Source: Cornus controversa
Taxonomy: Eukaryota; Streptophyta; Magnoliopsida; Cornales; Cornaceae
DNA: 64,000 nt
Direction of reading: 5' to 3'
NCBI GenBank assembly: GCA_026545225.1
Contig: CM048845.1
Span: 99,705,033-99,769,032, forward strand
This document shows, piece by piece, positions 47,914 through 61,172 of the stretch; positions within the stretch are counted from its first letter, which is position 1; each line of letters begins with the position of its first letter. The position numbers were made by a program, and so were the translations under genes. The notes under the pieces were generated by a model that worked only from the letters and a program-made list of their open reading frames with translations, was not told the DNA's origin and did no database searches.

Positions 47914-48379
47914 TTAAGAATATTAAAATATTTTGAGAGTTAATTGCAACAAGAAAAAAGAAAAAACGCTACTTTTTTTTTTTTTTTTCGTGTTTTCTTT
48001 TCAAATACGCAATGAAATTGCTTTTCAATATCCTAACGCTCAAGGGGACCACTACTTTATTACTACTTTAGCTAAAAAATCTATTAACAATTATATAAGA
48101 AAATCAAGGTAGTTTAAGGGATACTTTTAGACTGTTCTTTGCAGCAAATTAGATGTAACTGTTGACTTTTTTTCTTCTGAGTAAAAAATTACTACAAAAT
48201 TATTCACACTCATATATTATATAGGAGTATATATTTTTTATTATATATATATATATACATATATATGTATGCGAGAGAAATGAGGGTGGTGGAGAGAATC
48301 TAAACAGACCCATATCCTGAACTTCACCAAAAAAATTCCATAAAAAGATATAAATGAGAAGATAGACCCAGGTGTCGAC

Positions 48380-49137
48380 AAATCTCTTGTCCCTTCTCAT
48401 GTAAGTTTGTTCATTCTCTCTCCATCTTCCTTTGTAAGACTGGCCCAGCAGATCCAAATCTCTGATTTTTCTATACAGTTTTCTATGCTCGATGACGATC
48501 TAAGCCGACTTTCATGGCGTTTCGACAACACCCATTTCGTTGTTTGAGCTCTGTGTGGCTATGTGCTCTGTTTTTTGGGTCATGGGTTTTTCTCGATTGT
48601 TTTGCTTCTCCTTTTCTTTTTGGGTACTGTGGAACAAGTTAGGAGTTGTTAGATGAGTGAATTTGTAGTGGGTTTTTGAAGCGAAGGTTCTGGGTGTGAG
48701 GTAAATTTTCAAATCTCTCTAAATTTCCAATGTGTAAAGATATTTCCAAATATTTATTTTCTTATCTGGGATGTTTTTGTATGTGCGTATATATATACGT
48801 GCGTGTAATTGTATATAAAAATGCACTCTTAAACACATGTCGGTATTCTCCTTTGATGTTTTCCTTTTGTGATGAGTTTCATCATGTGTGATGAGTTTGA
48901 TGATTGGATTTATGCATTGTGACTCGATCTTTTTTCCTTTTCCTTTTCTTTCATTTTTATTTTTCTCTAATTCTCCTTGAAATTCTATTTTCCATTCATC
49001 ATTTCTGTGATAGTTGCTGATTATTGTTGCATCTTTTTTTGCTCTCATATTTTATTTGAGAAATTAAAGTTCTCAAATCTGATTTAGAAGTGGTCTTATA
49101 CTCATGTGAAAAATGAGTCAAATCTGCCTAGTGTTGA

Positions 49138-49173
<36 letters not shown>

Positions 49174-50897
49174 CCCTTACCCTTTTGATGTTATTATTGT
49201 TCTTACCATTGTTTAGGCATCTGATTCTGATTTGACTATGTAATTTTTCTAATTTCTCTTTCTTATGAAGAATGTTATGGTGGTCAGATGACATCTCCTA
49301 TATCAACGTTACACATTTCCTGAATTTTACCTGAAATTTCCCAAATTCCTGAATGATTCCATGATTTTTCATCATTTTTTTAGATTGAAACTGACCACTT
49401 TTATTGACCAGTAAGTGATAGCTGTCAGGTTTGCAGAATGACCGATAGAACCAACTGAATCCGCTCTCGTGTCATGATTATTGAACAACAATGTCTTTTT
49501 TTTTCCCTTTTCTTTTCCTCTTACTGAATTTGCATTACTTACCTGTTATTGTCATATGGGTGGGGTTCGCAGAAGCCAAATTGCATGTAAAAGATAAATT
49601 ATGAATACTTATTTGAATTAATTTCCTCAATGTTCTTCTTCATGTAATCGTCAACTCTTACCCTATCGCAAAGAAGTTGAGTCTAAGCAACAATGAAGAA
49701 GGAAAAATTAATGCCAATTTTTTCTGGAAGATGACCACGACCTTTTGAAACATTTAAAGTAAGGTTGAATTAATTGATTGTATACTTGACAATTTTATAT
49801 TGGGTAGAGTTGCAAAGTGTTGTTATATGCTGTCTGATCTGTTAAATTCAACTCGAGTATTGAGTTTTGAAAATATTTTGTTTGTCCACCCTATCAAAAG
49901 AATGTTGTTTGTATGATCATTGTTACGTCCTTTTTTAAGTTGTGTTGTATGCTTGTAGCAACAGCCTATTGTTACTAGTCGATTCTTCTTGTTTACAGCT
50001 TGCGTTTGCAACTCCATATTGTCAGAGTCTGAAGATATGATTCCAACTATTTTGTTTACAAGTTCAAATTCTACATTGGACTCAAACATAATATATCATA
50101 GATTTTTTTGGTCAGTTACTAATCAATCAGCTTAAAAGTGATCATGACAATTTAAAAAAAAGTTGTAGAGCACTCTCTCATATGACTGGTGGTATAATTG
50201 AAATTGTCCCTCTGGATATTTTTGAGTTCTGTCACAGGCTACAGATGAATGTGTGGTGATGAATTATTTGTCACTCTAATATTTCCCTCCAGTCACCCCA
50301 TATAGGTGGGAGATATATGTTGGGTAATGCAGAAAAAAATATAAAATTGTTGTAGACGATAGTTGATTTCACATTTTAAAAAATGGTAGATTTTGATTTA
50401 TTTGTCATGTAATCTCCACATTTACCTCTTAACATACATAGCCAATACTTATGTCATTGTCTTAAAGAAAGATATCATGTCACCTTGCTTTTGAAGATTT
50501 TGTATTTAAATTGCTACTATAATTGATTTCATGAGACGGATTTGAAGGACTGCAATTGGTCAGCCTGTTGGCTTGGAGAGTTGGGAATGCTGATTGCTTT
50601 GGTTGCAAATTCCTTGTTATCTTAATGGAGAGCAAAAATTTGTGTGAACCATTAAGATAACACAAATTTTTAACTAAGGTGCAGAAGTGATATTTAACTA
50701 GTTTATTATGCCTAAAGTTCTACCTTTATTCTGCATGTTAAAGATTTCTATCATGAGAAATTGCTCAGTTCGTCGTGTAGTATTGTGTGCACAAAGCATC
50801 TAACCTGTTATTGTTTTTGTTGTGTATTCTTCTCTAAATAGAATTTAGAGTGCATGGTTTATACTGTTACTCAAACCTCTTCTCCTTCTCTTTTTAG
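48380..50897 (+). promoter_or_regulatory. Likely promoter/5' leader and intron of the DUF863 gene
   Basis: A TATA-rich region (48210-48270) is followed by pyrimidine-rich leader sequence (TTCATTCTCTCTCCATC near 48410) and candidate donors at 48403 (GTAAGT) and 48701 (GTAAAT). The first coding exon begins after CTCTTTTTAG at 50897, so a 5' UTR intron of about 2.2 kb is plausible. A (TA)n run lies at 49141-49172. No other gene is recognised here. Confidence 0.45.
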
Positions 50898-50901
50898 GTC
50901 A

Positions 50902-53900
50902 ATGTTGGGAATTGTAATGGATATACAGTGTACAAGCTTCCTCCCTGAATGTTACTCCACTAGAGATCTTAAAGTGGGTGCTAATAGTGGTACATGGCCC
51001 CTGTATAATAATGATAGAACCCTGAAGAGTGAGCATACTTACAGTATTTTACTACCACCACCACCTGCTACAAACCAATATTCAGGGTGTGACAAGAAAA
51101 TGTTGAGGCAGACAATGCTCAAGCATGAAGCCACATTTAGGGATCAGGTATTTTCTGTTTCAACTTCTGGTACTGAGGCAATGAAACTTATTTGTCAAGT
51201 CTCTTTGACTTGAGCACCTTAGTTGTTTTCAATATTTCATCAATGGAATCCAACCATTCTGTTTTTCATATAAAGTGGCATAAATTCGTTTCTCGTTTTT
51301 TTTTCCCCCAGAATGGAGCCATTCATAAAAATCCCTGAAGTGATCCTAAACATGAAATAGGATAGGCTTTCTTTAAATGATGTGAGAAACGAAACGGCTT
51401 CATTAAAGCTCACCTTGTTGTAAGAAACAATTGAATGTTTTAATTTCAGCGGGATTTCATAATACTTCCCAAGTTTTTTGCTCAGTAAATGAATATGGCT
51501 CATCAAGTTTTTTCTCTGATAAAGTATTTTGATGCTTGGGTTGATGGTTTTTGAGTATCATATCAATTTTCTATTTTAGAAATTTACTAATTCAGAGTGC
51601 ATTTAACAACTTTTAAGAGACTAATGACTTCTGGTAGAAAATAGAAATTAAGATTCTGTTTTCTCCCAAAACAACGTGAAGAGTTTAATGTGCATTTTTT
51701 AGGAGCAGTTCCAGAAAATCTAGTTGCATCTGTTTTTGAAGAAAGTAGGATCAAAGAAGAGGAACGCCTGTACAGATCAGCGTATTGAATCTTATTAAGA
51801 AGTCATTCTTCACCTGAACACACCCTTTTGGCATGTTTCTGGCATTTGTGAATGGTCTTTAGGGAGTCCAGACAAACTGAACTTGATTTTGTAAAGTATC
51901 ATTACTACTCTTGAAACACTTAATGCTTTTGATATGTGTTTTACCCATCCAGGTCCAAGAACTCCACCGCCTTTATAGAAGACAAAGGGAATTGATGGAT
52001 GAAATTGGAAGGAGAGAAATATCTGAACATCAATTGCAGTTACGGACATCTCAGTCAAATCCTTTTATGTCTCAAAATTCATTCAAGTATCCCGATAAGA
52101 CATGGCAAATTCCTAGCATGCCCTGGGTAAATCCTGTTGGCAGTAGACCATATGTTTCAAATGCTGAAAACGTGAAAACTTCATCAAATTTATTGAACAG
52201 AGCAGGTCTTGGTCCTGCACAAACTGAGAAAAGTTTGAAAAACTGCAAATTGTTGGAATATGAATGCAAGAACTCTAAAAGAAGAATATTGGATCTTGAA
52301 CTCCCAGCTGATGAGTACATCAGTAGTGAAGAAGGGGAGGGTTTCGGAGAGGAAAAGGTCTCTGGATTTCCTGAGGGGTCATGTAATCGTCCGAAGAGAA
52401 TGTTAGAGGTATTGCCGAAGAGTGATTTAAAACTGTTTCCTTGTGAAGGTCTGTTCAACTCTGTTTACCAAGGAGGTTCTTCCACTCATTCTTTTTCTAG
52501 GAGAAGCGATGATTCAGCTGGCGTGAATGAACCCATTCAGCTTAAGGATGCAGCAACTCCAAGTTCTGTTAATTTTCTAGGCTCTGACACCTACCACAGG
52601 GAGATCCTATGCTGGGATCAGGATCCGTCTGCAAAGCTAACCTCAGGCTTCCAAGTTTTTTCCAAGGAAGTTAGTCACAATATTAAGACGGGAAGGGGTA
52701 TTGAAGTTTCAAAGGTTATTAATCTAGACAAGGACAGGCAATGGCAGCTGCTACCTCGCAATGATGAAGCTGGTACGTTTTGTTTTCTCAAGGTTCATCA
52801 AACTTGAATAATTAAATCTTAGTTTTTTTTATTGTGGTCTTCTTCTTAGCGTCGAAGTAGATTTATTGCTCATCCTTTAAAGATATTCATGTTCATTTGT
52901 ATTGTTGTAATTATTTATCTTTTCATATGTTTACAAACTTCCTTTTCAGGGCAAAGTAGAATGAACATGAATTCTCTCCCTCGAATTTCCTCCCCAGGAA
53001 AATTACCCATGCCATCTAAATCATTACAAGCTGAACTTCAAACTGAACTTGGAAGGGTCAATCAATTGCATAAGTATGATGGAAATTTGTGGAGTGAAAG
53101 AACAAATTTTAGTTTAGAAACCTGTATAAGAAATGATGTCACCAATGATAAATATCCGGGACTCGTGGATTCTTTCATATCCAACACATGTCAATTTGTT
53201 TCTCAGGCTGATGTGGCCAAACCCGAGCCAGCTTCATTATCCTCTCAGAGAAAGCCAATACATAGCTTTAGGCAGAGCCCTATAGCAGTTCAAGCGCTTC
53301 CTTGCTTTAATGTCCCTGTGCAATTGAATAAGAGTTCTAAATCATCTTTGGGGTGTTCTGGGCTTAACGGAAACAACTTTCATCTAAGCAGAGACTCGAG
53401 ATGTAGCCCAAGTGGGGAGAGTGTTAGCCATCTTGGAAACAGCTTTTATCACCTAAACTGCAATAGTGCAAACGGTTCTGCTTCTAGACTCAATAACCTT
53501 ACAAATTATGTTCGGGATTCAGATTGTAAGGATGAAAAATCTGCAAAGGGTGTGGACTTGAATTTAATGCCACCTAGCTCTTTGTTAGACACTGCAGGTT
53601 CCCAACAAAAATTTGGGACTGCAACTGGAGTAAAGAAGTTTGAGGAATTGGTTGGGTGTTTTCCTTGGCTTAGTGAAAAGCCAGATTACAATGGGAAACC
53701 CAACAAGGAAATAGAAGATTTAACCCAGATAGATTCAGGCCTTTTGCAAGCTAATATGAAATTTCTGTGTGATGTTGAGCCAAAAAGTTTTCAGACTACT
53801 GATTGCTCGAGTATTGAAAAGAGTTTTGGATCTTCTAACTTTGACAAGCCTCATGTTCGCCAGTTTTCTGCTCTTACTTCTCCGTCCAGTTCTCATCCTA

Positions 53901-55003
53901 GTCCATCTGAAGACAAGGACATTGGGAAGAGTGAAAAAATTGGGGAACTTGATATTAACTTGCTTCACAATCCTGCATCCAACTCAGGAGAGCAGTGCAC
54001 TGTGGATGATCTGGTAGAGGTTCGAGTTGACAAAATGCTTTTGGGGGTTGGAAATCACATCGACTTGAACTCCTGCATAAATGAAGATGATTCATCAGCA
54101 AAGCATACTGTTCCTATTGTTGTCATGAAAGCAATGGAAGAAATAGGTTTGGAAGCACCTGTAAGTCCAGAAAACAAGGAGTCTTCCCCACCTAGAGGGA
54201 AATTGGAGGAAAACCAACTTGAAACACATCTCCAGCTTTTGAAACAGGAACATGGGGACCCACAGGAGGAACTTATTAGGAAGGCAGCGGAGGTTATAGT
54301 TGAGATTTCATCATTTGGGTTTCAGAAATCCTTGGAAGACGCTGAATGTGAGCCTTCGGGAGCTTGTCCCAGTGATTCCCTCCACTGGTTTGCCAGCGTA
54401 GTTTCTTCTGCAGCTGGTAATCTAGAGAATGAGATTGGAGTAGTTTTGAGTGATGATCACAAGGAGCTTTCATCCGGGAGTGATTCCTTTGAGTGCATGA
54501 CACTGAAGCTGACAGAAACAGAAGTGGAAGAGTGTTGTTGTGAGAAGAATGGGCAAAAAGAGGAAGAAACGGGTGAAATTTTATCACCAAGTCAGCCAAG
54601 GAAGGGCAGGACAAGGAGAGGGAGGCTGCAAAAGGACTTTCAAACAGAGGTTCTACCTTCCCTCGCTTCTTTATCGAGGCATGAGGTGAAGAAGGATCTT
54701 CAAACAATTGGAGGGCTGATGGAAGCTGCGGGTACTCATCTGGTGACTGGTTCAGGAAGAAGAAATGCAGGAAGAAATGGGTGCACAAAAGCAAAGAGGC
54801 GGTCTAGTGTTTCCCCGTCCAATGTGATAGAGAACACATTGTGCTCACTTTTGAAGCAACAAATCAATGATTGTACTGGTCTGGCATTTGGGGCAAGAAG
54901 TCTAACAGGATGGGGCAAGAAAAATAGACGGCGGCGGGGTCAGAGATTTCCAGCTAGGGGAGAGATCTGGGGCAAGAAGTCTAATCCTGCTGTCATATTT
55001 TGA
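50902..55003 (+). CDS. DUF863 family protein (plant-specific, unknown function)
   Basis: Three coding exons (50902-51147, 51953-52772, 52950-55003) join in phase to give about 1039 residues; a second in-frame ATG at 50917 is the other start. The N-terminal box (IQCTSFLPECYSTRDL, WPLY, MLKHEATFRDQVQELHRLYRRQRELM) spans the first splice junction exactly as in DUF863 proteins. The long middle is Ser/Asn-rich and disordered. EAR-type DLNLMP (558-563) and related LDINLL (689) and HIDLNS (725) motifs suggest co-repressor recruitment. The C-terminus is basic (KGRTRRGRLQ, RRNAGRNG, KAKRRS, WGKKNRRRRGQR), fitting nuclear localisation. No breaks are seen. The function is not established. Confidence 0.88.
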
Positions 55004-55893
55004 TGAGTGCTAGGGGAGAGATTTTTGTTTCACTTAGGAAGAAGGTAAGAAAGGGGGTTTCTACAGTTTGAGTTTATTAATGGACAATGGGATTGTCATG
55101 TACATGTTTTTATGGCCCAAAAATATTCTGGGTCTCTTTGATTGTAGTGTATAAGCATGCATGGTTGCATGAGTAGTTACCACTTACCGTATATCTTGAA
55201 CTGTGACAGAAAAGTTATTTTCCAATGGAGGATCTGTTATATATACTCGCGCGCACGCTATGATTGAGTTATTAGCAGTATTTGAGGAATGCAGAGTTAA
55301 AATTGGTGACGCACAGAGAGAGCTACTTGAATTTCTATTTTTGTATAGATTTCTATAGAGTCTCTGTACTGTGTTTGGCTGTGACGAATTGTGCATTAGA
55401 TTTGGAAATGGGAAAAAAACTAGTTTAAAGTTTGAAATAATGGTTTTCAATTTTAATCCAAAACTCAGAGTTGCAATCATAATTATATGAGTATTTTGCT
55501 AAACAGGTCAATCAAAATATGATTTATTAATAATTGTATCAGGAATCCTTGGCACAAATACGACTACGACTCATTTATTGAAAATATTAAGTAGAATTAT
55601 AATAAAAAAAATTTATCACTTTTGACTAGATAAAAAAAAAAGTACCCAAGGAAAAAATTCTTTTTTGGTTGGAAGCCAAAGAAAATTACTAAATGAAGTA
55701 AAAAGAATTAAAATTTATTGTATAAAGGTTAGTTATGCTATTATAAAATAAGGGATGATGCATTAATGAGTTAGGGGCCTTCTTGTCATCTTATTTAAAA
55801 GAAAAAAGGTCAATGAAGTGCAATCGTGTAAAAGTAAAGTGCGGATATCACCTCCCTTATAAAAAAGGTCAAATACAATATCTATATTAGATG
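55004..55893. other. 3' flank and AT-rich spacer
   Basis: It begins with the probable 3' UTR of the DUF863 gene and then becomes non-coding AT-rich DNA. The words AAGTAGAATTATAATAAAAAAA and GATGCATTAATGAG occur both here (55592, 55756) and near 57184-57226, so a small stretch was duplicated about 1.6 kb apart. Confidence 0.5.
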
Positions 55894-56202
55894 AGTATTG
55901 CTACATCACCCTATTAAAAAAATCGATTACTATCGACTTGCTTATGTGGTTGGTCATGTGTCACATAAAGTGAGACTCATTTTTAAAACAAATATATTTC
56001 TAAATTCTGACAACTATTCATCTTTTCAACCTTTCAAAAAAAAAGACTTTTCATCTCTATTCTCTCAGTTTCATTGCCTCACGCTTTGAAGAAACAATGT
56101 TTCAAGATGTAGTGAGAGAGTCAACGAGCAGATACGATTAAAGTATGAGAGGGAATATAGCAGAGACGAGAGAGTTTTTTAATCGGGTGATGTAGCACTA
56201 CT
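55894..56202. mobile_element. MITE with CTACATCACCC inverted ends
   Basis: The left end AGTATTGCTACATCACCC and the right end GGGTGATGTAGCACTACT are inverted repeats, extended inward by ATTAAAAA/TTTTTAAT. The length is 309 bp. It is non-coding. Confidence 0.7.
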
Positions 56203-57214
56203 ATTAAAGTATGAGAATTACGTGTCTTGACACGTTTGTTTTTCACGTCAGTCGGTAATAGAGTCAGCTGAATATTGTCGTCAATTCTATCATTTTCCAT
56301 ATTAGATTTATATTGAAATAATAGAAATGTTCAGAGTAAGTGATTTAAAACAGGTTATGGGTTAATCCGGTTAATTAAACAGGTCTAATTAAGTAAAATT
56401 AGTTGAATTGTAAAATATGAATACAATATGATACGATTAATTAAACGAGTTAAACGAACCGACACAATTATGACATGAATTCAATTAAGATCAACCTAAA
56501 CTCGTTAACATCGAGTCATATTGGCCATTAGTGTTTTTACCAAAGTTGTGTATTTGAATTTTTATTGTTGATGCTAAATGAGTCCCGTGGCCGTCGATGA
56601 AATTGCATAGTTCCCAAAAGGGCTCTGGAGTACAATCTGTAACACAATATTCTAAAACAATGGAAATCAATTTCTGCAAAAGAAGAGTGAAATTCAATTC
56701 ATCCTAATTGCATCAAAAAAAAATTATCTTTATGATTTGCCTAATTGTATTAAAAATAATAATTATCATTATGATTTGTCTAACTGCATCCAAAAAATTA
56801 ATAATAATAAGTGGGCTAGACTTTGAAAAACTTTATTTCATTTAATTAAAATGGATAGAATATATGAGTTTACATAGACTTCAAAACATATTTCTAATAA
56901 AAACATGTAAAAATGTCCAATTACTCTGGTGGCTGCTCTTACTAAGTAGGCTTAACTTGCACTACTCCCATAAACCATTCATATTTTGCCAATGGACCCA
57001 ACTCTTCCTTGTCTGTACAGCTTGAGCCTCTGTACTGACGTAGGACACACTGGCTATGATAAAATCACTCTCAAGTCACACATGATACAAATTTTTAGCC
57101 ACTTGATTTTCACAACTACAAGCCTGTGTAGTCAATTTTGCATTTGTAAAATTTTCATCTGAGACAATTAACTTTAAAATAATAAGTAGAATTATAATAA
57201 AAAAATTTAAAGGA
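56203..57214. other. Non-coding spacer
   Basis: No gene or element recognised. Repeated ATTATCATTATGATTTG-type phrases occur at about 56722 and 56761. Confidence 0.4.
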
Positions 57215-57720
57215 TGCATTAATGAGTAATAATAAAACCGTTGGACCTGACAACATACTAATAGGAGCTTAGATGAAACAATGAAAGATATATATAAGAA
57301 GATATCTCACATTGTTTGCAGATGACAAAGTGTTGTTTGGTACTTCTAAGAAAGACTTGGAATCAAAATTAAAAGTTTGGAAAAATGTATTAGAAACAAA
57401 AGATTTAATAATAGTAAGACTGAAACAAATATATGGAATGTAAATTTAATAAAAACACGAAAAGTAATATTATACCAATATTAATAAAATTTGTATAAGA
57501 CGTTTATTAGATCAACTATCTTATATTCATGGAACTAAAATGAAATGAGAACATAGAGGTGGATGATATAAGTGACTAAATAAATTTACTAATAAGAAAG
57601 ATGATAAGAATAACAACTATTAATGATAAAATAAGAGAAAATAAACTTAGGAGGTATCAACACATACAAAGTACACTTATTTATGAGTCAGCAGAAGGAA
57701 AAGATTAGTTTAGATAAGAT
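57215..57720 (+). pseudogene. RTE-like LINE reverse transcriptase remnant
   Basis: Broken frames encode a GPDN-like start (57230), then TLFADDKVLFGTS (FADD is the catalytic box of non-LTR reverse transcriptases), LESKLKVWKNVLETK, YKTFIRSTILYSWN and DKIRENKLRRYQHIQ. This is the familiar order of plant RTE-type LINE polymerase plus downstream region. Several stops and frame changes make it dead. No endonuclease domain or poly-A tail was located. Confidence 0.65.
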
Positions 57721-57940
57721 ATAAAGAAGTTCATCCAGCATAATTAACATAGAATAAAGTAATTAAAAATAATTTTAAAAAAACACCCCCTAACGCTATA
57801 ATCATGATATGAGAAGCACTAATACTTTATTTTAGGTAACTTTAGAAAATTGCGACAATAGTCTTCGAATTGTTATATTGGAACTATTAGATAGTTTGTA
57901 AAAAATTTCAGACACAAATTCTGTGCTTAAGATATTCGAG

Positions 57941-58261
57941 TGTGTTTGGTACACAACAATGAAATGGAATGAGTATTTTATTAAATTAAAAATAAAATTA
58001 GAATGAGAATGGAATGGAATAGTCATTCTCATTTTATTATTTGGTTTCAAACATAAAATGATGCAGGAATGGAATGATTATTACATTATTTTTGGTAACT
58101 AATGATCATTTCGCATCATTCTTTTTCATTTTTTTTTATTCTAAAGGAATTACGCGGAATCATCATTTTCACTTTAATTTTTCTTACCAAACAAATGAAT
58201 GAAATTGAAAAGATAATACTGATATTTTATTTCATTCCATTATTGTGTGCTAAATACAACA
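57941..58261. mobile_element. Short MITE related to the 32.4-kb PIF/Harbinger element
   Basis: It begins TGTGTTTGGTACAC and ends in CTAAATACAACA, with AATGAAATGGAATG and CATTCCAT just inside. Both the ends and the subterminal words resemble those of the element at 32392-34089. The length is 321 bp. The target duplication is not clean. Confidence 0.6.
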
Positions 58262-60970
58262 TTAGAGAAAATTAAAAATGAAGAGGACATTGTTAATGAT
58301 TATATTTTGAGTCAACACGTGTATATATAACCGGCTTGATACAACTAAAGATCTAAGGCCAAAAATTTTGAAAGAGGCTTCAACTTCAGAACCTTTATGT
58401 TACCTTTTTTTTTTTTTTTTTTAGTTTGGATAAGTTCACGTAGTAGACTCTTTATACACAAACATTTTTTTACAAACACACAAAAGATCTGTCACTGTTG
58501 TCTACCCCTACACACTAATTCACAAAAGTCGCACCAAGGCTGGCTGTGAGAAACCGAAAATGAAAAAGGGTCCAAAGCAAGTTTTCAAACAAGGGACTCT
58601 TTTTACATCTAATTTTATGAGCGCAAAAAAATTATAACAGTGTACATATTTTATTAAAATATCATAATCAACACATTTTGTTTATGTATTATTTTTAAAA
58701 AAATTTAAGAATGCTCCTTTTTTAGATTGAATTTTTTTTCTTTTTTCATGCCTAAATTCAAATTTTCGAGTAAACATAAGAAAAATAACTAATCTTATAA
58801 GTAGATACTCTAAACAATCCTCAAATTCCAAGTTCAAGTTATTAATCTCTCTTTGATTCGAATTTGGGGCTACAAAAATATAAAAGAAAATTATCGAATA
58901 TTAATAAGGTTCATTTATCTTAAATAAAATAGAAAAATAGATAATTAAAAAAAAACAACACAAATCACTTAAATTAATTAAAACAAAAAAAAATAGATTA
59001 AAAAAACACAACAGAAATCACTTAAATTAATTAAAACATAAAAAATATATATAGATAGTATGCATGAATCTATAGAAGAAGAATAATAGCATATGTCTTT
59101 GTCTTTGTCATTTCTTTCTGTCTACAATAGTCAACATAGGGTGTATTTGAGTTTTTTTATTATTCATCTCTTGCTTTTTTTTCTTTTTTATTCTTTTTTT
59201 CACACCAACATTTATTTCTTTAATATAGTTATCACTCTCCTCCCATCATTCTTTTATTTTATCTTCCACTCATGACTCTCTCTCTCTCTCTCTCTCTCTC
59301 CTCCCATCACTATTTATTCTACTTATATCTCTCTTCTTCTTTTTTTCGAAAGGCAAATGTATCTCTAATTCATATATATATATAAAAAATTTGGGGCCCC
59401 TTTTAATTTGAGGGCCCAAAGCGGCCGCCTAAGTGGCATGTGCCTAGGGCCGGCCCTGAGTCACACCAGGAAGAATTAAACGAACACAAATCATACACCA
59501 CATTCATACAAAAATTCTTCTATGTTGTATATGTAGAAATTATTTTGAGATGGTATGGAACTCGCAATTGTTTGCAAGCTCTCTACATATACAACTTGTA
59601 TAAAGAGCACATGCGAGCTCCATTCTCTTTTGTGTCTTTCCTCTCTCCTATCGTTGCCTTTCACTCTCTCTCTCTTTTTGTGTCTCTTTCTTTATTCAAA
59701 TTCCATTTTAATTAGAATTGTATTAAAATCAATTTTTTTAAATATATAAAAAAATGTTTTAAATATTATTATATATATCAAATTATAAAATTAGTTAATA
59801 ATGTAACATATAATTATTTTGTAAGAAGAAAATATTTAAAATAATATAATTAGATCAAGGGAAGGATGATATGTAATGTTTTTTATTTTATTTATTTATT
59901 TGTGAGAAAATATGTAATGTCTTTTTGATTTATTTTTTTATTTGTTCAAAAAATATATAATGTCTTTTTATTTTATTTCTTTATTTGTGCAAAAAAAATG
60001 TAATGTCTTTTTATTTGTCAATAAATATATTAGAAGAAAAATTAATATTTTATTCATCGCAAACAATTGAAATAATTAAGTTTTAAATTTTTGTATAAAA
60101 TTATTTTTATAAACAATATATTAAAATAATAATCTAGAGATGTACCATACCAGATGACTAAAATCTCTACAATTAAAGAGAGCCCACAACGGATGGCCTT
60201 ACGTTACTATCAATTTTTAAAAAAAAACATTCTTAAGCAAAATGGAACATATTTGAATAACCAATAGTAATATTAAGAAGCGAGAAATAGCTAATTATTT
60301 TTTGAATACCACTAATTACAACTTTATGTTTTTGGTAATTGTAATGGTAATATTTTTTTTCGTGTCTCAAAATAGAGTTAATTTCAATAATTTACTTTTT
60401 TTTCACATAAAATAAATTGGATAAATTCATAACTTTTGTTATTAAGTAAGAAGAAGTTGCATAATTTAACTTTGCATAATTTACCCCAAAAAAATTTGAT
60501 AAACAAGAAAAAAAAAATGACAATACAAATAAAAACTTAGTATATATTCAATAAGAAAAAAAAAAAAACCTATAATGAGGCTCACATAAAAAATTAAAAG
60601 CTACCAGCTATTTTAAAAATAAAAAAGAAAAAGAAACAAAGAAATCCATTTGTCAAATAGGGCCTTAGGCTGACCCGCCTAAGTCCCCTAAGGCTTGAGC
60701 CTGTCGTGGGTGTATATGTCAAGTCGGAATGTTTAAAGATGCCGGATTCGATGAAAGTTTCAGTGATAAGTCGTCGGTTTTTCTATCATTCTACTGAGGA
60801 ATTCTAAAGAGTTTTTTTTATTTTTTTTTGTCTGTTTGTTATCTTGGACTAAAAAAAAATTTATCAACAAACACAACATTTTTTATTTCATATCTCAAAT
60901 AAACACAACTATTAAATAAATAAATATAATATATATTGAGTTTTTAGGTTTACTCATGTAAGTATGTAAC

Positions 60971-60975
<5 letters not shown>
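58262..60975. other. Gene-free AT-rich stretch with transposon ends
   Basis: No gene recognised. At 59391-59458 a GC-rich block (GGGGCCCC, GCGGCCGCC, GGGCCGGCCCTG) looks like one end of a CAGGGCCGGCCC-type hAT repeat; the matching end was not identified. A (CT)n run lies at 59276-59301. A related phrase (GGCCTTAGGCTGACCCGCC) occurs at 60662. Confidence 0.4.

Positions 60976-61019
<44 letters not shown>
60976..61019. repeat. (TA)n microsatellite
   Basis: About 44 bp of TA repeat. Confidence 0.9.
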
Positions 61020-61172
61020 CCACTGATTATATTACAGATTGGATCGAATTTTTAACCCTTCAATCCGTAATCCAATCCATGGTTAATGGATTCTAATTTT
61101 TTAATCCGCCACCAATCCATTAGCTATCGGATTGGATCGGATTCGCGAATTTTTTGTGTACCCCTACTTAAA
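61020..61172 (-). mobile_element. Transposon terminus with repeated GGATTGGATCGGATT words
   Basis: Reading the minus strand, GTAGGGGTACACAAAAAATTC is followed by repeated CCGATCCAATCC/ATGGATTGG motifs, a pattern common at ends of plant hAT-type repeats. Only this end is seen. Confidence 0.35.

Noticed and set aside
59440-59715. 91-residue ORF
   Set aside because: It begins inside a GC-rich transposon terminus and runs into a (CT)-rich tract, with no protein-like conservation visible.
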